NCBI GenBank assembly: GCA_007570785.1
Contig: ML664199.1
Span: 20,592,597-20,656,596, forward strand
From: Antilocapra americana
Taxonomy: Eukaryota > Chordata > Mammalia > Artiodactyla > Antilocapridae
Reading direction: 5' to 3'
DNA length: 64,000 nt
The notes beneath the pieces were generated by a model, which saw nothing but the letters and a program-made list of their open reading frames with translations, had not been told where the DNA came from and did not search any database. Below are positions 50,791 through 62,581 of the stretch, one piece after another. The translations under genes and the position numbers were made by a program. Position 1 is the first letter of the stretch. Each line of letters opens with the position of its first letter.

Positions 50791-51270
50791 ATAAAAGTAC
50801 CAGAATGCCAAGATCCAGGACTATATTGACAGAAAAATCACAAAAAAATAAATAAATTAAAAACAGACTCAACAGGATCTAGATTACAGGAGTAAGTAGA
50901 AAAATTTTTAAATTATGAAAATATAGAGAAAAAATAAGAGAATTTCAATAGAGCATTAAAATCTAGTAAAGTTATACTAATACCTAACAAAGTAAACATT
51001 AAGGCAAGAAATATTACTAGATACATAAAGAAACATTTAATGATGAGGGAAAATCACAAGGAAGATGCAGCAATTATAAATCTATATGCACTCTAAAATT
51101 AAAAACAGAACTTCAGTATGATTCAGCAATTCCATTTCTAGTACATGTCTGAAACAAATCACAATGTCAAAGATACCTGCACAGCCATCAATACAGCATT
51201 ATTTACAACAGCCAACACAGAAACAACCCAAGTGCCCAATGACTGATGAATGGATAAATAATATGTGGTC

Positions 51271-51304
51271 TGTGTGTATATATATATATATATATACACA
51301 CACA
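51271..51304. repeat. TG-TA-CA microsatellite
   Basis: TG, TA and CA dinucleotides follow in order and form a perfect inverted repeat, inside an L1M copy. Confidence 0.9.
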
Positions 51305-51637
51305 ACATGGAATATTTTTCAACCATAAAAAAGGACAACCTAGCATTTGCAACAATGAGGATGACCTCTAATGGGCATTATGCTAAATGAAATACGACAA
51401 ACAGAAAAACACATGATGTCACTTATATGTGGTATCTAAAAAGTATCCTAAAACACTAAATTCATAAATACAGAGAAAAGACTGGGAGCTGCCAGAGATG
51501 GCTGTGGAAGGTGAATGAAATGAGTGAAAAGAGGTCATCAGGTACAAACTTCCAGTTAGAAAATAATTAATCAAGAGTGTAATTGTATAGCTTATACACA
51601 TTACAGCTTACACAGTGACTACAGCTTACAGTATCGA

Positions 51638-51839
51638 ATAGATGACCCTTGAACAACATGGGGGTCAGATGCACCAACCTTCAACACAGTCGAAAATCCA
51701 CCTATAACTTTACAGTAGGCCCTCCATAGCTGCAGTTCCACATCCATGCATTAAACCAATGGAAGATCAGATAGTACTGCAGTAATATTCATGGAAAAAA
51801 ATCTGCATATAAGAACCCGTGATGTTCAAGGGTCAACTG
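51638..51839. mobile_element. Small Tigger-like DNA transposon (MER44-like)
   Basis: The left end gatgacccttgaacaacatg and the right end, reversed cagttgacccttgaacatca, are inverted repeats of about 20 bp. The copy is ~200 bp with no coding capacity and is flanked by TA on each side. It lies inside an L1M 3' UTR. The family name is by recognition of the terminal words. Confidence 0.6.
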
Positions 51840-51983
51840 TATTGTATATTTCAAAGCTGCTAAAAGTAAATCTTCCAAGTTCTCATCATAAGAAAAAGAA
51901 AAAGTATGTTTATAGATGTCATCTAGACGTCTTATGGCAATCATTTCATAACATATATACATACTGAATCATTATGTTGTACA

Positions 51984-52196
51984 TGTATATGAGTTCAGTC
52001 ACTCTGTTGTGTCTGCCTTTTATAACCCCATGGACTGTAGCCCACCAGCTTCCTCTGTCCATTCAATTCTCTAGGCAAGAATACTGGAGGAGGTTTCCAC
52101 TTTCTACTACAAGGGATCTTCCTGACCCAGAGATTGAACTCATGTCTCCCTGCACTGGTAGGCAGATTCTTCACCACTGAACCACCTGAAAACTCC
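51984..52196 (-). mobile_element. Bov-tA SINE with 13-bp duplication
   Basis: Antisense copy flanked by attatgttgtaca at 51971-51983 and 52197-52209. It splits the terminal sequence of an old L1M 3' end. Confidence 0.9.
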
Positions 52197-52279
52197 ATTA
52201 TGTTGTACACCTGAAACTAGTATATGTCAAGTATACTGCAATAAAAAAATATTAAAAGCAATCTTTAGTCAGGAGGAAA

Positions 52280-52740
52280 ATTATTCCAGACAGGATAAAA
52301 ATGCAGTAAGGAAGGAATAAAGAACACTAGGAGAAACAATTTTCTGTGTATGTATAAAAACACCAACTTGAAAAACAATGTTTGTCAAAGCTAAATATAG
52401 AATTAAAATGCATTATAACAATAACAACAAAGGGAGAAACTGCAATAGTTTTAGACCCTCACAATATAAGAAAACTGGTAAAGATAACAATATACATTTT
52501 GCTATGTGTCTGTTGTAATCTCTAAGGTAAGCTCTAAAAGAATAAAAAAAGTATGTACCTAACAAGTTAATAGAAAAATATAATAAAAATTGTGATTAAT
52601 TCAAATAAAGGCAGATGAAGAGAAAAACACAAAATATATAAGACAAACAGAAAACATGTAGCAAGACAGTAGATATAAAACTAAGTAAATAGGGTGATAT
52701 CAGTCAATGGCAGTCAGAAGTTCCTAAAATTCTCCTCCCA
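52280..52740 (+). mobile_element. L1M-like remnant
   Basis: The words aagctctaaaagaataaaaa, aaaggcagatgaagag and acatgtagcaagacagtaga fit the region before ORF2 of old L1M elements. Divergence is high. Confidence 0.4.
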
Positions 52741-52801
52741 TACAACAGCAACAAGAAACTGACCCAAAAATGTCAGCAAACAAGTAAATATACAGGGTGA
52801 A

Positions 52802-53007
52802 TGAGTGAAAGTCGCTCAGTCGTGTCTGACTCTTTGTGACCCCATGGACTGTGGCCCACCAGGCTCCTCCGTCCATGGAATTCTCTAGGCCAGAATACTA
52901 GAAGGGGTAGCCTTTCCCTTCTCCAGGGGATCTTTCCATCTCAGGGATCGAAACTAGGTCTCCAGCACTGCAGGCAGATTCTTTACTGAGCCACAAGGGA
53001 AGCCCAT
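52802..53007 (-). mobile_element. Bov-tA SINE
   Basis: Antisense copy: tgaatgagtgaaagtcgctc, the Bov-A body, then the head (gggatcgaaac; gccacaagggaagccc). An L1_BT lies just beyond its head. Confidence 0.88.
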
Positions 53008-53020
53008 ATGAGGTGAGGGA

Positions 53021-53875
53021 TATTCTTTTTTTTTTTTAATTTTCTTTACTTTATTGTGTTGGTTTTGCCATACATTGACATGAAACCACCATGGGTTTAC
53101 ATATGCTCCCCCTCCAGAACCCCCCTCCCTCCTCCCTCCCGATTACCTCCCCCCGATTACCTCCCCCTGGGTCATCCCGGTGCACCAGCCCCAAGCATCA
53201 AACCTGGGCTGGCGATTGATTTCACATATGATAATTAACATGTTTCAATGTCATTCTCCCATATCATCCCACCCTTGCCCTCTTCCACAGAGTCCACGAG
53301 ACTGTTCTATACATCTGCATTTCTTTTGTGGTCTTGCATGCAGGGTTCTCGTTACCATCTTTCTAAATTCCATATATATGCATTAGTATACTGTATTGTT
53401 GTTTCTCCTTCTGGCTTACTTCACTCTGGATAATAGGCTCCAGCTCCGTCCACCTGAGGAGAACTGATTCAAATGAATTTTTTTTAATGCTGAGTAATAT
53501 TCCATTGTGTATATGTACCACAGCTTTCTTATCCATTCGTCAGTTGATGGGCATCTAGGTTGCTTCCATGTCCTGGCTATTGTAAACAATGCGGCGATGA
53601 ACACTGGGGTACACGTGTCTCTTTCAATTCTGGTTTCCTCGGTGTGTATGCCCAGCAGTGGGATTGCTGGGTCATATGGCAGGTCTATTTTCAGTTTTTT
53701 AAGGAATCTCCACACTGTTCTCCATAGTGGCTGTACTAGTTTGCATTCCCACCAACAGTGTAAGACGGTTCCCTTTTCTCCTTATCCTCTCCAGCATTTA
53801 TTGCTTATAGACTTTTGGATGGCAGCCATTCTGACTGGTGTAAACTGGTACCTCATTGTGGTTTTGATTTGCATT
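53021..53875 (-). mobile_element. L1_BT 3'-end fragment with 9-bp duplication
   Basis: An antisense L1 of 855 bp has its T-tail at 53026-53038, its 3' UTR, and the end of ORF2 (minus frame 53416-53715, with [14 protein letters not shown] and EYYSALKK). It is flanked by ggtgaggga at 53012-53020 and 53876-53884. It inserted immediately beside the head of the Bov-tA at 52802-53007. The 3' UTR wording matches the copy at 8700-8870. Confidence 0.88.
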
Positions 53876-54299
53876 GGTGAGGGACAGTCTAATTAATGCA
53901 ACTGTGGTAATTATTTCACAATGTACAGGTATATCAAATCATCATACAGTGCACTTTAAATATGTTAAAATTTTGTCAATTATATCTCACTACAACTAAA
54001 AGAAAACAAAGTAACATTGATAACTTCTTAGCTTCTGCGGTATACTTGACATATACTTTTTACTGTGTACATAAAAAGGTTATTTTTTCCAAATTATATT
54101 TAGTATTTTACCCTGTAAATCAATTTTTCATGCTGACACACCTTTAATTCATAGTCACAATAAGGATCAGATACTCAAACTAAATGAAACGCTTTGACTA
54201 AAAATATAAACTGCTAAAGCTGCAAATATATCAAATTGAAATGTGTTGAAATGTGTTAAGAAATAGGCATTTCTAAAACATATTTTAAAATAGACATAC

Positions 54300-54400
54300 T
54301 TATCCCAACCAAGAGTTCTTATCTCTTCAATAAGGCTTGAGTAGAACTTGGGAGGAGGAGGTAGTACATACGGTTCCTTTTTATTCTTTAAAGCAACTTC
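54300..54400 (-). CDS. FANCL: FANCL internal coding exon (probable exon 5)
   Basis: This 101-bp minus-strand exon begins EVALKNKKEPYVLPPPP and ends in the codons for LGWD plus two bases of a lysine codon (phase 2). The proline run followed by KFYSSLIEEI is a recognisable FANCL signature at about residues 92-125. It marks the linker from the ELF domain into the central UBC-RWD domain. The acceptor is ttaaacag and the donor is gtatgtcta, both canonical. The split lysine codon is completed by the first G of the exon at 31146-31242, which supports the boundary choice. Compared with the human protein as I recall it, there are conservative changes (for example KKEPYV in place of RQELYA) and an R where human has G in IEEIGTLGW. 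The reading frame is intact, so there is no sign of a pseudogene. Confidence 0.92.
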
Positions 54401-55197
54401 CTGTTTAAAAGAAAAAACTTGAATCAGCTGTGGAATGCTACACAATGAATTAGTACCTGATTACAAAACACAACTCTTGCACCTCACTAACATGTCCATT
54501 ATTTTCACAGAAAATACAGCTGATTTCCCTCCTCATTAAAAAAAAAAAAAAAGACAAAAAAGGAGTAAAGGACTGCACCAAAGGTCATGTAAAAATGTCA
54601 ATTATTATACCATACAAACTTAAGTCTAACATTCTCCTAGACTATCATGTCTATCACAGATGAAAAAGGATTACCAAAAACCAAAGCAAAACCGCCATCC
54701 TCAAGGCTTTACTATTTTTCTACTCCTGTGGATATGTTTCACAGAAAGAAACACGTACCTTTAAAGAAAAGCCTGAACCCTATGTACACCGCCTAGACTG
54801 ATACATTTGTATACCATTACGAATCACATTCTTACAAACAAAAATTCTTCTTTATCACAACAAACAGTTAACCTGTTAATTTCCTTTACTGACTTCTACG
54901 CTGTATTACTCCCAGACCAGCGAAGCATTTTGCCATATATCTGGTTAGATCATAGCTTCTTTCCTCACTAAATCTATTCCATCTTTAAGATGATTTATGT
55001 TTCCCTGAACAAATCTAAAATTTACATTTTTTACAAGCAATACAAGCATCACTAGAGTTGCTGAGGCTGAAAATTACCAATTACTTCAAAGGTGTTAACC
55101 TGGACAATATCTTTATTTGGAAAGTAAAAAATAAATGTACAAATGAATTACACAGAGGTTCATATGGTTTGGATTATCAAAAGGTATTATTAAAAGT

Positions 55198-55406
55198 GGG
55201 CTTCCCAGATGGCTCAGTGATAAAGAATCCACCTGCCAATGCAGGAGACACAGGAGACCCAGAGTTCAATCCCTGGGTCTGGAAGATCCCCTGGAGAAGG
55301 AAATGACAACCCATTCCAGTATTCTTGCCTGGGAAATCCCATATACAGACGAGCCTTGCTGGCTACAGTCCATGGGGCTGCAAACAGTCAGACATGACTA
55401 AGCACA
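55198..55406 (+). mobile_element. Bov-tA SINE
   Basis: Plus-strand copy starting gtgggcttcccagatggctc, with the B box gagttcaatccc and a Bov-A body to gacatgactaagcac. A short duplication (caggagaca then caggagac) is seen in the head at about 55240-55258. Confidence 0.88.
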
Positions 55407-56139
55407 TTATAAAACTTAAATAAAAAATTTAAAAAATGGATATAATAACAAAACCACATAAGAACAAGTATAAAATTATAAAGATTTCTGGTAACCCTAA
55501 TAAAAAGTTACATTTTTATTCACTTAAGTATGTTTATTAACATGGATAGAAGACTATTAAATTAACACTAGAAAAGACTAGATTTTTACAAAACAGCATT
55601 TCAAAAATCAGGACTGCTTACTGAAACTATTTAAATACAGTTTTAAATCTGCTTTAGGATAAAAACAAACAAACCAAACCCCAAAAGCTGGTTAGTAAGG
55701 CCTAGAATGTCAATTTGAATTAAAAAGGAAGCTCCTAGAAGACAAAAATTATACTGCCTTTTCATAAACTACCTAGTGCTATATATAAATAGCCTGATGG
55801 TCCACAAAAATTATTAGTATTAAGACTCTCCTGTTACAAATACTACTAACAGGAGTCAGTATAGTTCCTGTACTTACAAACATGTAAGAGTTACATAGTA
55901 TTTCTTTGGAAATTTTTTTCAATTCAAAAATATAATTACTTTTATATATACTGAAGATAAAAACAAACTTGGATAATAATGTACTTGGATAAAAGAGTAC
56001 TTTAATCCTAGATTTATGATATTTGCTAACTCTGCCTTCTACCTTGGGTCAGACAAGTTATTCCATTCTAGAACCATAACAGAGAAAAGGGCAAAGGCAG
56101 AGAAGCAAAGTGTTCTTTTCGGAGAATGAAGCAAAAGTA

Positions 56140-56350
56140 CTTAGAAGAAAGAACACAGGCTTTACAAACCAGTAATTTAGATCCTAACTTTAAAAATTCC
56201 AAGTTTTGAGGCCTTAGGCACTTCGTGACTCAGCTCTAAAAAAGGAATAAAATAATCTACCTGTTGAGTTCTTTTAAAATATAATTGTTCATTTAATAAA
56301 TACGTATCAAACTCCTACTACATGCCTAGTTAGTACTAGGAAAATCCAAG
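56140..56350 (+). repeat. MIR/L2-like segment
   Basis: acacaggctttacaaaccag, then a diverged core and taataaatacgtatcaaactcctactacatgcc-type wording, fit a MIR followed by its conserved 3' end. Confidence 0.5.
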
Positions 56351-56622
56351 AGAATGTCCTGAAGTAAGTTCAACAGCTATTGATTTCATTTCGGCAACAT
56401 TCTCAGTATTTTCACCAGGGATTATATTAGGTTAACCCTATTACTAATAATACAACCCAATAAACTAATGATTCTTTTATCTTTAGGGAGACTGCCATAA
56501 ATGTGCAATAACATCACCAACCCTGTCCACAATTTTAGAGAGTTAAAGTACAGGATCTCATTTAGGAAGGCAATAACAAATTTACTAAACAGACTACTGT
56601 GAATTGGAGATCAATCACACTA

Positions 56623-56685
56623 TTTTATTTTTTTTTATTTTTAAATTTATTTATTTATTTGTTTTCTTTACATTATCGTGTTTAA
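56623..56685 (-). mobile_element. Minimal L1_BT 3' stub (T-tail plus about 20 bp)
   Basis: A T/TTTA-rich run is followed by gttttctttacattatcgtg, which resembles the last bases of an antisense L1_BT 3' UTR (ttttctttactttattgtg). It could be an extreme 5' truncation or chance similarity next to an A/T-rich tract. Confidence 0.45.
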
Positions 56686-57324
56686 ACTAATGAGTATTTC
56701 TTCAAAATTAAATGACCATGAGAGTTTAAAGTTAGCTTCATAGAAAAGCCTAATGGGCCAGATAGTTTTACTCTGGTTCTCTTAGTCTCATTTGTATAGC
56801 TTATCAAAATTATGATAAAAAGTCAAAAGAAACTTTTTCAACTTTTACCCAATGTCAAGGAGATGTAAACCAAAATGTTTCACTACCTTCAACTTACCTT
56901 TTTAAGGTTATCATGTTGTAGCCTTTGACAAAATCTACAATGAATTTTGATAAACCTTATTAATTACAGTTTACAAATTTATAAGTCAAAACTTAAACTT
57001 GAGAAGCTGATTTTTTAAATACTTTCATTTGATTCCAAACTTTTCACTAAAGCCTTTGTCATATTAAAAAATGACAATATTAAAAAAAGGAATTAAAAAC
57101 AAATCTAGCAAATAAATTAGGTTCTCAAAATGTGGCTGCTGCTGCTAACAATAAAGAGAAAACAGAACCACAAAGAAATAACAAAACGCTTTCAGTTGTT
57201 AGTAGAAATACAGTGGCATTTTAATTTTATAAAATAAATACAAGAAATATTTTATAGATATGAGAAATGCATAAGTAAAACATAAAATTATAACTGTTAA
57301 AACTCAAAATGGAAAAGAAAAACA

Positions 57325-57960
57325 AAGACTAAAAATAGAATTACCACATGACCCAGCAATCCTACTCCTGGGAATATAACCAGACAAAATTAACTCAAAA
57401 AGACACAAGCACCCTATTTTCATAGCAGCACTGTTCACAACAGCCAAAACATAGAAACAACCTAAATGTCCATCAAGAGATGCATGGATAAAGAAGATAT
57501 GGTATATGTATAAAATGGAGTACTACTCAGCTATTAAAAATAAAATAATGCCATTTGCAGCAAATGGATGCAAATAGAGATTATCACAATAAATGAAGTC
57601 TAAGAAAGAGAAAGACAAATACTGTGTGAAATCACTTGTATGTGGATCTAAAATCTGGCAAAAATGAACCCATCTACAAAACAGAAACAGACTCATAGAC
57701 ATAGAGAACAGATTTGTGCTTGCCAAGGAGTAGGAGAGGAGGGAGAGAGATGGCCTGGGAGTTTGGGTTTGGTAGATAGAAACTATTATATTTAGAATGG
57801 ATAAACAAGGTCCTACCATTCAGCACAGGGAACTATATACAATATCCTGTGATTAACCATAATGGAAAAAGAATGTATATACGTGCATAACTGAGTCACT
57901 CTGCTGTACATCAGAAACTGGCAAAACACTGTAAATCAACAGTATTTCAATAAAAAAGAA
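57325..57960 (+). mobile_element. Artiodactyl L1 3' end
   Basis: Plus-strand L1: the end of ORF2 (acccagcaatcctactcctgg; gtccatcaagagatgcatgg; gagtactactcagctatt), then a 3' UTR with cagggaactatatacaatatc and tcaacagtatttcaataaaa. The wording is that of the older cetartiodactyl L1 group, not L1_BT. It is 5'-truncated, about 640 bp. Confidence 0.8.
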
Positions 57961-58083
57961 ATATTAGAAATGAAAACTCAGATTTCAGAGAAAAGAGATA
58001 CAAGCATAAAAGGCAAAGACAAAGAAGTAAAATCCTTATGCCAGATGTGAATTGAAAATACTGAAATGAACACAGGTAACAGC

Positions 58084-58541
58084 AAAGGTCTGAATAGTCA
58101 AAGCTATGGCTTCTCCAGTAACCATGTACAGATGTGAGAGCTGGACCATAAAGAAGAGTGCTGAGTGCTGAAGAACTGATGCTTTCAAACTGTGGTGCTG
58201 GAGAAGACTTCTGAGAGTCCCTTAAACAGTAAGGAGATCAAACCAGTCAATCCTAAAGGAAGTCAACCGTGAATATTCACAGGAAGGACTGATGCTGAAG
58301 CTCTGATATTTTGGCCAGGTGATGCAAAGAGCAGACTCATTGGAAAAGACCCTGATGCTGTGAAAAATTGACGGCGGGGGAGAAGAGGGTGACAGAGGAT
58401 AAGATGGTTGGATGGCATCACCGACTCAATGGACCTGAGTTTGAGCAAACTCTGGTAGATAGTGAAGGACAGGGAAGCCTGGGGTGCTGCAGTCCATGGG
58501 GTCATAAAGAGTCAGACATGACTTAGTGCCTGAACAACAAA
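58084..58541 (+). mobile_element. BovB 3'-end fragment
   Basis: This is a plus-strand BovB 3' region, from aatagtcaaagctatggctt through the words ccaatcctaaaggaagtcaa-like and gacagggaagcctgg to the final gtgcctgaacaacaa. It is 5'-truncated, about 460 bp. Confidence 0.85.
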
Positions 58542-59493
58542 GAGCAATGAATATGCCAGTTTCAAGATTGTGGCATCCAAATACCATTTTCTACAAAGAA
58601 ACCATATCTCTTTGGTAAAACAGGATGAGTGAATGAAACTGGGGCAACTGGTGCCACAAAGCAAAGCTTAGATTGTGTTAAAAGAACTCAGGAGCCAACA
58701 TGAAAGGACTTATATTGACCAAAACTGGTACAATTTAAGCATTATAAAGAATAATCATCGTAATGGACTAAAATTAATCAAATATTTTAAAATACATGGG
58801 TTCAAAATACTAAAAACATCATTAGTTCCCTTTGAATTCCTAGGAACCAACTCATTATTCTTAAAACTGATTAAAAAAAAAAAAATCAAGCACTTGTCCT
58901 CATTCCAGTATGGGCAAGAGCTCAAATTTACCAAATAAATGATGAGGGGAACTTCTTTTCTGTAAAATTTTCAGCTAATAAATGTAGATGACAGATTTTT
59001 AAAAATCACCATTTGCAACCCCTAGCAAAACAGCAGATAGAGTTAATGACCATCACTGGAAGCTAAAATCAGTAGGTGATAGGCTGATCAGAAAGTTTAT
59101 ATTGGATGGATCTAAACCTATTGATTAATCTTAACTCTATTAAATGAGGAACTACCAGACACCATGTACCTCCCATACAGAGTAAGAAGTACAGAGCATA
59201 AAGTACTCTTAGCAGGACAAATGAACACAACTCCATCCAGACCTCTAGATTTAACTGCCCGATTACAAAAAAAAAAAAAAAAAAAGGTAGAATATCTTAA
59301 AAGATAACTTGAATATCTAATGAACCAAATTCAGAATGCAGGAAACCTTTTAAAATGCTCCAGTCCCCTTCTCCTAAAAGAGTAGGTAGGGAAAGAATTA
59401 TCTTAGGCAAAACTTTGAAGTTTGCTCATGGGTCCATGGGTATTTACTGTAGTCTTCCTTCTTTTGCAAATCAAGTATCTTATGTATGCATGC

Positions 59494-59708
59494 GTGCTAA
59501 ATGGTTTCAGTCATGTCCAACTCTGCAATCCCATGGACTGTAGCCGGCCAGGCTCCTCTGTCCACGGGAATTATCCAGGCAAGAATACTAGAGTAGGTGG
59601 CCATGCCTTTCTCCAGGGGATTTTCCCAACCCAGGGATCTAACTCTTGTCTCTTACGTCTCTTGCGTTGGCAGATGGGTTCTTTCCCACTAGCACCACCT
59701 GGGAAGCC
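59494..59708 (-). mobile_element. Bov-tA SINE
   Basis: Antisense copy from gctaaatggtttcagtcatg to the head end ccacctgggaagcc, somewhat diverged. Confidence 0.85.
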
Positions 59709-60129
59709 AATTTATGCAACAGTTAACTGAATAATCAATTGTATAACTATATATATATAATGAAGCTTAACAAATTTTTCAGAAATCTGTAATTGTATAT
59801 GAAATTATTTATACATTGTACTGTATCTTTAAGAGTGATTTTTTAAAATCTCTGTTGATGTTACATTATCTAACAGACCAGAAGTACACTTTATTTCTTC
59901 ACCACCTGTCCAAGTCTAGTGTCAAGTGTACCCATCAAATTGGTTCTTACACGCAGTTCTATTCCTCTTGCAGTTCCAGAAAAGTACCATCCACATTTAT
60001 GCACGAGTAAAATAAAACATTAAATGACTAAGAGTTGAGAAGTTTTAAATTCTAATGTTAGTTTTTAAAGGAATTACAAAATCACACCAGATTTACAGAG
60101 TATGACAGCGTTAGAAAACAAATTCTTAC

Positions 60130-60186
60130 CAAAACCATCTTCAACTCCATCATAAAACTCACTAGATCAGGAGACTGCTGCATTCT
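60130..60186 (-). CDS. FANCL: FANCL internal coding exon (probable exon 4)
   Basis: This 57-bp exon is read on the minus strand and encodes 19 codons, RMQQSPDLVSFMMELKMVL. That closely matches the segment of mammalian FANCL at about residues 73-91, in the E2-like (ELF) N-terminal fold. FANCL is the RING E3 ligase of the nuclear Fanconi anaemia core complex. With the E2 UBE2T it monoubiquitinates FANCD2 and FANCI during interstrand crosslink repair. On the minus strand the exon is preceded by the acceptor ggtctag and followed by the donor gtaagaatt. It starts and ends in phase 0, so it joins directly to the exon at 54300-54400. The exon number assumes human-like structure (c.217-273, recalled). 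The preceding exon was not found before base 64000 and should lie beyond it. Function is known from the family; the exon itself is read from sequence. Confidence 0.9.
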
Positions 60187-61144
60187 CTAGACCAAAACAT
60201 ATTTTTAATTAATTTCATGTGTACAATGAATACTCCATGCACTGGAAATGGAAATTTTTAAAAAGTCCATATAAATATGAAAAAAAATTAGCTATCTTAA
60301 AAGTGTAAGAATTGAATTATTGGTCATCAACACTATTATTTCTACCAATTTCATTCTGAAAGAGTAATTAAAGCCCTCAAATCTAATTTGGTGAGATATG
60401 CTGAATTATGTCAGCATGGCACTGAAAGTCTTACACATTACTCTATTTCTTCAGCACTGACTACTGTCAAGTTTAGCAAATCTAGCAAACCACAGCACTA
60501 TTTAAAAAAAAACAGTATGAAGAGAATGTCAAGAGGAGTATAAAATATAAAAATCAGGCAAATCTATACAATTAAATCTAGTTAGAACAATGAATTAACT
60601 AATCAATAATACTGTCTATTTTAATTTTTTCTTTGACCTTAAAGACTGCCTATAATTGTTAATTTTGTCCTTTCACAACTAACCTGTATTAATTCAAAAG
60701 GAGTCAATTTTTCAATAAGGTAAAATAGTTACAACAATCCGACAAAAAGGAAATAACTTCTGAAGTACAATGTTAGAGTGTCATGGCTCCATTTCCTAGA
60801 AACCTTTGATTCTTAAAAGAAAATTATAAAACAAAAGCAAAAAAAATTTCATTTAAAGCTGCTTTATTAGAATAATCTCTACACCATTTCTCTGCTTAAA
60901 ACAAAAATGTTATTTTTGCTACTTTTTCTAATGCACTGCACTACCACCACACAGTTCTTAAGCCGATATGTAAATTTCAGTTTTTAGAGGAGAAAAATAA
61001 TAATAAAGTATTCAACAATACGCGAGGTATATGATTCATACCTTAATGTAGCTTGGTAGGGCATATGTTTGCAGAACAAATCTTTGACTTTCCCTTCTTC
61101 TATATATTTCCCCTGTAGTTGACTAGTGATGAGTAATAAATTGT

Positions 61145-61368
61145 TCCAAAAGCGTGCAAACTACAGCTCAGAGGCTAAATCCAGCCCAATAGCTATTTTT
61201 AAAGACTTGTAATGAAATGCAGCCACACTTATTCATTTACCTCTTGTCAAAGCTGCTCTGTGCTACAAGGGCAGAGCTATGGAGTTGTGACTGAGATCTT
61301 AGGGTCAACAAAACCTGTTAAATTTACTACCTGGCTCTTCATAGAAAAGACTGCTGACCATACCTCCC
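61145..61368. mobile_element. hAT-Charlie-like DNA transposon remnant
   Basis: The words gcaaactacagctcagaggc, aaatgcagccacacttattc, ctgctctgtgctacaagggc and agaaaagactgctgacc follow a very common mammalian non-autonomous hAT element in order. It has no coding capacity. The exact family name is not certain. Confidence 0.65.
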
Positions 61369-62581
61369 GCTCTGACTAATATTTAATAAAGGTTAAAATG
61401 ATACCAGGAAAGAACAGTAATGTTCATTCGGACTTTGGAATAAAACAAAGACTAAAACTAATACTAGGTTCTACAGTATTGGAGGGCAGTGGGGGAGATA
61501 CATAATTGGGATTTTTTCTAGGAACTCTCTTGGTGAATTGGTGGAGAAAAAATTATGAATCCTAAATCTTCATTAAGAGTTTTTCTTCAAGCTATTTAGC
61601 TATCTCATTAGATTCATTTCTTAAACTTCAGCATATAATATAGACTCAGTGAAAGGGAGGGAACAGTGGAGAGAACACAAAGAGAAATCATTTAAACATC
61701 CCCTGAAAAATATGCTGTAATTATACTGCCAGCAATGACAGTCTACTTTCTACAAATCAAACAATTTCCTATATTTCTTTGTGGTTTAGTAGTGCTTTAA
61801 GTGAGAGTAACTGTCATTGTCATTTACCATAGATAATAACCTGCTTTAAGATAGGGAAAACAGGAGATCAGGAAAAACACACAAATTAATAAACCATTAA
61901 AAGAAAGGCAGCTCTACTTATATCTACTTTTCCACAAGAGGTATTTCATTACTTTCAATTGCTTCAGTAACTGATTTGCTTGTTTCTCTAATCTTTAAAA
62001 GAATTTTCAGGTAGAAGAACCTAAACATTACAAATAACTGAATTTGGGTGGGGATGTGGATAAAGTGGGTGAAGGGTGTCAAAAGTATAAACTTAATAGT
62101 TATAAATTTTTTTAAAAAAATTAAAACTAAATAAATCCTGCCTGTATTACACCTATGCTGCCTTTACATCTACTCTCATTACATATGCATACCTGATCCT
62201 AAGTGATTTCCACCCCATCTTTTCTGTTGCTAATCTTGAACTACAATCACATTTTTGCCACAGATATCCTACAACTCCTAAATGAGTCCTGGGATACTTT
62301 TGGTACCACCACTATTCAGGAGGAGAGAGTGAATGCATTTGAAGGCCCTGAAATTCCAAGCATGGAAATAAAGTTTCAACACAAATGCTACCTAGAAATG
62401 TGCTGAGGATTTTAGACAGAAAACATCTTACATAAGATATGGATGCTTAAAATACTTGATAGAGAAAAAACCTACAGAATTCAGCAACTATTAAACCAGT
62501 GTGTTACAACACTTTGCAAAATAGGTTTTAAAAAGAGCATATTTATTAACTTTCTAACCTCACTTGGCAAAATGATTGTCT

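Larger units (their letters stand above)
51060..52250 (+). mobile_element. Old L1M 3' end with nested DNA element and SINE
   Basis: The ORF2 end (gattcagcaattccatttct; gcattatttacaacagccaa; ggaatatttttcaaccataa) leads to a 3' UTR. This continues after a small DNA transposon (51638-51839) and a Bov-tA (51984-52196) to the terminal acctgaaactagtatatgtc and an A-rich end. Confidence 0.7.
31243..54299 (-). other. FANCL: FANCL intron 5 (23.1 kb), mobile-element rich
   Basis: In plus-strand order the intron holds an unassigned GC-richer patch (31380-31860), two related 95-bp segments (32616-32710, 34333-34429), a Bov-tA (35236-35453), a MIR split by an L1_BT (36510-39893), a BovB fragment with a nested Bov-tA (40282-41050), a near full-length BovB (41113-44556), a mariner (44643-45871), an L2 tail (47605-47700), a Bov-tA (47970-48170), an L1_BT 3' end (48217-48509), old L1M sequence (about 48960-49790, 50165-50790 and 51060-52740), three Bov-tA copies and a last L1_BT (53021-53875). 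Segments 32720-34050, 34430-35230, 35460-36290, 45880-47600 and 53885-54299 show nothing I can name. Confidence 0.75.
54401..60129 (-). other. FANCL: FANCL intron 4 (5.7 kb)
   Basis: The intron contains a Bov-tA (55198-55406), an L2-like stretch (about 55727-55830), a MIR-like stretch (56140-56350), a tiny L1_BT 3' stub (56623-56685), an artiodactyl L1 3' end (57325-57960), a BovB 3' end (58084-58541) and a Bov-tA (59494-59708). Segments 54410-55190, 56700-57320 and 58550-59480 show only AT-rich sequence and A-runs (for example 59266-59284). Confidence 0.75.

Noticed and set aside
61036..61075. Possible upstream FANCL exon: minus-strand FVLQTYALPSYIK followed by gtatga
   Set aside because: It has a donor-like end but no similarity to the FANCL segment expected before RMQQSPD, and no matching acceptor was found.
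62203..62406. Plus-strand 67-codon open frame
   Set aside because: No known product and antisense to FANCL. There is no promoter or splice evidence.
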